Origin: Candidatus Omnitrophota bacterium
GTDB taxonomy: Bacteria; Omnitrophota; Gorgyraeia; 2-02-FULL-51-18; JAGOUK01
Direction of reading: 5' to 3'
NCBI GenBank assembly: GCA_018061225.1
Contig: JAGOUK010000046.1
Span: 1-8,845, forward strand
Length of the DNA: 8,845 bases
How positions within the stretch are numbered: the first letter of the stretch is position 1; the number at the start of each line of letters is the position of its first letter. Under the pieces are notes generated by a model, which saw only the letters and a list, made by a program, of their open reading frames with translations, was not told the origin of the DNA and made no database searches. Positions 1-6,100 of this stretch are shown piece by piece. Both the position numbers and the translations under genes were made by a program.

Positions 1-2
1 TA

Positions 3-119
3 TTGAATCTATATAAGAAGTCCGGCCGACCGCCGCGTCGCAGTGTCCTATCCTGGCGCATAACGCGGGTGACGGCATGGCTGGTGCTGGCATGCCTCAT
101 TCCTCAGGAGGCATGGGCC
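3..119 (+). other. N-terminal signal peptide or signal anchor (res 1-39)
   Basis: The first 39 residues have signal-peptide architecture. A basic n-region (K5, K6, R9, R12, R13, R19, R22) is followed by the hydrophobic core VTAWLVLACLI at residues 23-33 and a c-region ending in A-W-A (37-39), a good AXA site for signal peptidase I with cleavage before F40. The proline-rich stretch after it (VPPRP) suits a mature N-terminus. R12-R13-S-V-L loosely resembles a twin-arginine motif, but about ten residues, including R19 and R22, separate it from the hydrophobic core, so a Sec signal or uncleaved anchor is the simpler reading. If used, it would place at least the first domain outside the cytoplasm. 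Confidence 0.72.
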
Positions 120-3100
120 TTCGTCCCTCCGCGACCCGTTGCGGCCGCCATTATGCCGGCATTTCATTTTGTTTTACCGGAATCGGTTGGTTTGGTTGAA
201 GACGGCTATGCGCCGTCGGCTCAGGCGGCCGAGAGGCCCAAGGTTATTCTGTTCCAGGATGCTCACACGAATCCATCCGGACAATTTAACTTGGCGTCCG
301 CGCTGGAGAGGGTGGTTCGCGAGTACCGTGTCGGCCGAGTGTATGTTGAAGGCGGCTGGGGTGATTGCTCGCTCAACGATTTAAAAAATAGCGCGGATCC
401 GGCGCGGTTGCGGTCCGCGGCGGAGCGTTTTGTCCGTTCCGGCGAGCTTAATGGCGAGGAGTATTTGAGCCTCACCTCAGATCTGGAATTTTCTATCCTC
501 GGCGCTGAGGAAAAAGAGCTTTATGGAAAGGGGCTCGAGGCCTACGCCGCCGCCGCGCGGTCCCGTGATGAGGCGCTCCGTTACTTGGATCGGATCCGTC
601 GAGGGCTTAAGGATCAGGAGCATTATGTGTTCGATCCGGATCTCACGCGTTTTGAAGCCGCGCGAGAAAAGTATCATGCCGGGGACCTCAACTTTGCGGA
701 TTGGATCGGAACCTTGCTTGCAGCCGCGGCTAAGCAGGGAGTTTATCTTGGCAATTACCGAAATCTTCGGCTCTTCCGGCGTCTTTCGTCGCTGGAGCGT
801 TCGGTCAAATTCGACCGTCTTGCGGCCGAACAAAAAGACGCGGCCGCCACGCTTGAAGCCGTGGAGAGGAGCGAGTTTGACCGGTTGCTGACGGCGGGTT
901 CCACGGGCGCCCGGGATGACTCGGACTCAGCGCGTGGAGCTTACTTATTTTTTGGAGAAAAGCTTGGCGCGCGTATCGCCCGATATCCCAACCTTGGCCG
1001 GTATGTCCGCTATGTGCGCGAAAGCCGCAGGCTCTCGGCCGCCGGCGCATTGGACGAGCTGGCCGCCCTAGAAACCGAAGTTCTAGGCCGACTTACCCTC
1101 ACGCCGCATCAAAAACTCCTGATCGAATTTAAAATATCCGCCGCGCTTATCGAGAAGCTCATCCGGCTACAGATCACGCCGCAGGAATACGCCGACCTCC
1201 TTCGTAGAGGCGGGCGCTCGGGAGCCGAATACCTTTCGGGCTTCGTGAATGCCCGCATCATGGACCGCGAATCCGGATACGAAGGCGCGATCGTTCTCAA
1301 AGAAAGTCTCAAGGCCGCCGAAACGGCCGCTAAGCGCTTCTACGTTCTGGCGGCTGACCGCGACCAACTTTTCTTATCGGCGGTCGAACGGCGTTTGGCG
1401 GAGAATGCTTCGGAACCGGTGGTGCTCATCACCGGCGGTTTTCATACCTTCGCGCTGAAGCAGCAGCTGCGCGCCCGGGGTATCTCCTTTCTGTCCATAT
1501 TGCCGCAGGTCCGTGAAGAGACCGATCAAGCCCGGTATGAGCGGTTATTGATGAAGCAATTACATCCACAGCCTGAGGCATCGGATCTATCGGGTGCTCC
1601 TGGAATATCCAAAACTACTCAGCGGATATCTCCGATTGTTATCAGGCCCGAGGCGCTTACAGCGCTAACCGATCATACGCGATTAGAAGATGGTCCGCTC
1701 GGAGCGCGGATGGCAAACGGAGAGCACTTGAGGACACTCGGCAATATCGTAGTGGAGTTGAACCGCCTTAAGGAGATGGCAAATTGGCTGCCGGCGGTGA
1801 CGGTGTTCGGCAGCGCTCGGATTCCTGCGACTCATCCTTTTTATTGGGCGGCGTACGAATTGGGCCGTCAGCTTGGTAAGGAAGGTATCGCGGGACGGAC
1901 GGGAGCCGGGCCTAGCATCATGGAAGCTGTGCCGATCGGAATTTTGGCAACCAACCCCAATCGCCCGGAGCTGCGGCAGGGTATCCGGATTGAACTGCCC
2001 TTTGAGCAAGAAACGAACCCTTACATCGATCTGATATTGCGCTTCGATCATTTTCTTACGCGCAAACGCGCGCTCGATGAAAAAGTTATCACTACGGTCG
2101 CGATGCCCGGAGGGATCGGCACGATGGACGAATTCTTCGAAGCCATGCGGCGAGGGCGGCCGACGGTTCTTTTTGGCGAAAAATTTTGGTGGCCGGTTTG
2201 GGACGCTTTTCAGGATGCTTGGCATCGTTCGGGAATTTTGCAACCGCTCATGGACGGAACCCACGTCCGGCCCTTTATTACGGACAACATTTCATCGGTC
2301 ATGGACTTTATCAGAAACCAGCAGCGATTTGCCGCGCACCACGGGCATTTTACGACGCCCGGCCATCGGATTGATGAGCTGATCGGTGAGTTGGATGACG
2401 CCTATTTGGCGCTTCATCGGATGCCCGAGGCCGTGACCATGATCGGCCACCCCGTGACGGACAGCCATCTTTTGGATGAGGCTGAGCGATTTGCCGCCCT
2501 CGCGTGGAATCGTGGAATTTATATCAGAATCGCCAGCGCAGGAAGTCTTGAGCGGCGGGTTTGGGATCGCGCCCGCGCTGACCGGCGTGAAGATTATTTT
2601 CAATCAGTGGTTTTTAAGCCCGGAACGACAGGTCCCGTCCAATTGAATCCCGGTATTCCAATTCCGGCGGATCAGCATATCGATGTCGGCGATGAATCTT
2701 TGCATCAATTTTTAACTGCGGCCCATTCTTCATCGTTTGTTTTTCTCCCCGGAGGTTTTGGAACGATGAACCGGCTTTTTGATATTGTTCAGCTCATGCA
2801 GGTGAAGAAGGTTAAACGTCAGCCGATTGTGCTGCTGGGGCGTGATCATTGGCAGCCTGTTCTGGATTCGCTTAGAAAGATTTGGCTTGAGACGGATGGA
2901 GTCCCGGCGGTGGTTAGCCCAGCAGATATGGATCTGTTCCGGGTCGCGGATACGGCCGAGGAGGCATTGATCGAGATTCTAAAGCCGGTTGGGAAGCCGA
3001 CGGGTGCGCGGATGTCGAATTCAGCTTTGCCAAAAGAGAACGCGCGAGCGGAGCAATTAAAATCACTCATTCATCGTCTTGACCAGTACATTCGTGAGAC

Positions 3101-6100
3101 CAAACAGGCCGCAAGAGCGGATTATTGGCTTTACCGAGAACGCCGTGAATCGGGTGAGGCGACGACGGTCGGGGATGGTCTGGGGCATTATCTTTCCTAT
3201 CGTCGTATCTCAGAGGCAGAGTGGCGCCAGGGTATTTTTTCTTGGGTGGGAGCAATATCGGCTCTGGCCGTGGCGGTTATCTTTGGTGTCTATTTTAGTG
3301 AAAAAATAGAGTGGGTCTGGTTGCTGGCGGCCCCGCCTATTCTGGGCTGGGGTGTGGGTCGGGCCATTTGGTCGGCCGTTGAATTTAGAAGCTTTCTTTC
3401 TAACCCCGTATATTACGACGGTCTTATCGAGCTCACGAATGTGCTGCGCGCATTGCAGCGCAGCGGTTCAGAATCCCGTCGGGTGATCTTGAAGAACAAA
3501 GCCAGGTCAAAATTATTCGCTCTCCAATTTGGGGCGGCAAATGGGAATTCAATTTTAAAAGACATTGACGCGTATTTAAATGGATCGAGTATGAGCGGGG
3601 CAAGAATGGCCGCGCGGGAAAAAGCGCTTGAGATCCTTGCGATGGATCCAGCCCAGGCCGGTGACTGGCAGGCGATCGACGCGGGATTCAGGCAGCTTAA
3701 GGCTATCTGGGCTCAGACAAGATCGTCCACAACCGATGATGATGCCCCATTACGGAGGGCGGTCGCGCGTTGTGACGAGCTATTTAAGCGTTCGGTATTC
3801 ACGGATAAGCGTATGAACGATGCCTGGCGAGCCTGGGGGCAAACGGCGGTATTTTTGGCCAATCTTCAACTGGCGCTGACCGAGGGGGTTGAGCCGATCC
3901 CGGCACCGGCACAGTTGCCCGCTCTGCCGCGCGTGACAGCTGCGGATTCCGGTGTTCTCAGGGCCGCCTACGAAGATTGGTTTTGGCAAATGTGGATCAA
4001 AACGGAATATTTTAGTACCCCCGCGCCCGGCAAAGCGGGTTTGATCGAACAGGGCGATGACACGCCGCCTTCCGTGGACGCGCTGCAAATCTTTACTTTG
4101 CGGGATGCCGGATTCGCGCCGGATCTTTTGAATAGTGAGCTGCTCAGCTGGATCCTTAAAAAAGGGTCCGGCGTGGTTGAGTCGATCCGCGTGTCTCCAT
4201 CCGGCCAGGTTGGAACCGCCCCAGCTCTTCACATAACGCTCACCGAAACCATTCGTGATAGTTGGAAAAATTTAAATACCCGGCAGATATCCGGAGTGAT
4301 TTTGTCCAGCGGCGAGACGGGACTCGCCGGCATATATAGCGCCGAAGCGTATGAACCCTACACCATTGGTGCGGAATCGAATCCAGCGGACCGGGCATTG
4401 GCGGTGGACCGGCTGCTCCAGGTGCTGAGAGAAAATCGCTTTGTTCCGGCGGGGGGATATCAGATTTTTACGCTAAAGGGCGCTCAGGCGGCAGGGGACT
4501 TTTTTGGACGTAATGATTACGAAAAGACCGCCCTTAAGGCGTTTTTTAGATTTTTTGTGACGGCTGCCGCTGCCTATGCCGGCAAAAAGCCTAACGCCAC
4601 ACCCCAGTCCTCACCGCTAGACCGACATGGCAGCGTTAATGAGGGGGTGTGGACAGACGCGCGCCTTCATCTGAATTTGTTGGCCCAAACGCTCACAGCC
4701 ATTGGCCCGAAAGGGTTTGCCATATCGGACAAGTTATTCGACCGCGTTATCAAGAATGCCATCAGGCTCGAAAAGCCAACGAGGGCCGCAGCCGCGGCAT
4801 TCTGGGGTCAGGAGGGTATCCGTGCTGATGATCCCGATGCCGTCATGACATGGAGTTTGGCGATGCTGAGAGCCTTGTTGGAGCCGAATAAGCGGAAGGA
4901 ACTCCCAGTTGAGTTCATTCTGGAACGGTGGCGCCGGGAATTTGGAGCGGACGCCAAAGAGTTCGACGAACATGCGCCGGCCGAACCCGAGACCCGGACG
5001 GACCCGAATGTACGCGGCAAATGGCTGGATGAGTTATGGGCAGTCCTTTATCAGAATATTCGTCTGGCCAATATTCCGGCATCTCAGGAGATTGTGTTTA
5101 AAACGGATGCGTATCCGCTCCGGGATATTCTGGCCCTTTTGGGAGATATGGAAATCGCGTCCAATCGCCCGGAGGCTTCCGATCCTTTTGAAGTCGAGCC
5201 TCCCGATCTGGAGGCGATCCGTAAGGGGCAAAATCCGGAAGACCAGGTCCTGGCTCTCGCCGACGCCGTTCGCGCGAGCGGGTCCGCGGAAGCAGTCAGC
5301 GCCAAGACCGCGGCTCATGCGGCAGAGGTTAGGGCTTTTTATGATTCGATCGCCCAGATCGCGGAGCAGGCCGCCCGCGGCCGGTTGCACGCGGCCAGCA
5401 CGGCCGCCCGCAAACTATTTGAAGACCCGGCAGCCGTCGAGAGATTGGGTGAAGATAATTTTGAAGGATGGGTCGGCATGCTGGAGCTGGGTCTTAGCGA
5501 GCAGGCCAAAATCGGCAAGCCCAAAAAATCCGGCGCGCGGATGGCGCTCCCATCCGTTTTGACATTAAACAGTTGGTACCAGGTTATTACGGCTTTGAAG
5601 CTTCTGGCAGACCAGCTTGATCAGGGCGACACGTTGAGATCTCAGCTTGATTATATTCGTGCGCTCAGCCTTTTCTTGAGAAAACGCGGTTTGAGCCTGC
5701 CTTTGGCGTCCATGGAAGAGTACAACCGCGATATGTATCCGGATGATGTTGTCGGCGAGACCAGAAAGCACGTCGTGAGGATTATTCAGCATTTGATCAC
5801 TGAAAAAATAAATCGGAAGACCTCAAGAGCGGTGCAAGAGCTGGCTACCGCGTTTCCCTATCAAATCGGGGATCCTATCGAGGCAAGGAGAGAATTATGG
5901 GCAGCCGCCGCAAACTACGATTACGATGAAGTTAGGGCGGAGGATTCGGGCCGCAGTTTCTTCAGCGAATCAATCCGCAAGTATATTCATAACTCACAAT
6001 TCACGATCGAGAAGGCTCTACGCCAGGTCGATTGGTATTTGGATTACCGAGACGTGAAAGATCTTAACGACGAAACGCTTATTTATAATGAGCTGCTTGA

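Noticed and set aside
36..50. Twin-arginine signal (R12-R13-S-V-L)
   Set aside because: It only loosely fits. The residues before and after RR do not match the rest of the motif, and further Arg residues separate it from the hydrophobic core.
81..98. Lipobox-like L-V-L-A-C (res 27-31), suggesting a lipoprotein
   Set aside because: The -2 residue is Leu, the hydrophobic core before the Cys is very short, and a better AXA signal peptidase I site follows at residues 37-39.
153..155. ATG as the start of the giant gene
   Set aside because: It would discard the in-frame signal peptide upstream, and there is no Shine-Dalgarno sequence before it.
523..891. 122-codon + strand ORF in another frame, with an antisense partner at 477-833
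   Set aside because: Both are shadows of the TraB/ChaN-like domain. The main frame carries the conserved landmarks.
904..980. G-A-R occurrences at residues 302 and 322 (GARD, GARIA) as further copies of the boundary motif
   Set aside because: They lie inside the TraB/ChaN-like domain, lack the Met and are not at a module border. Chance occurrence in Ala/Arg-rich sequence is likely.
1683..2264. 193-codon ORF on the - strand
   Set aside because: It lies antisense to LOG domain 1, whose motifs are unmistakable on the + strand. The antisense translation is Arg/Pro/His-rich without motifs and is a shadow of GC-rich codons.
4909..5562. 217-codon + strand ORF in another frame
   Set aside because: It is Arg/Pro-rich and overlaps the main frame completely, with no domain motif and no distinct ribosome site. 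It is a frame shadow in a GC-rich stretch.
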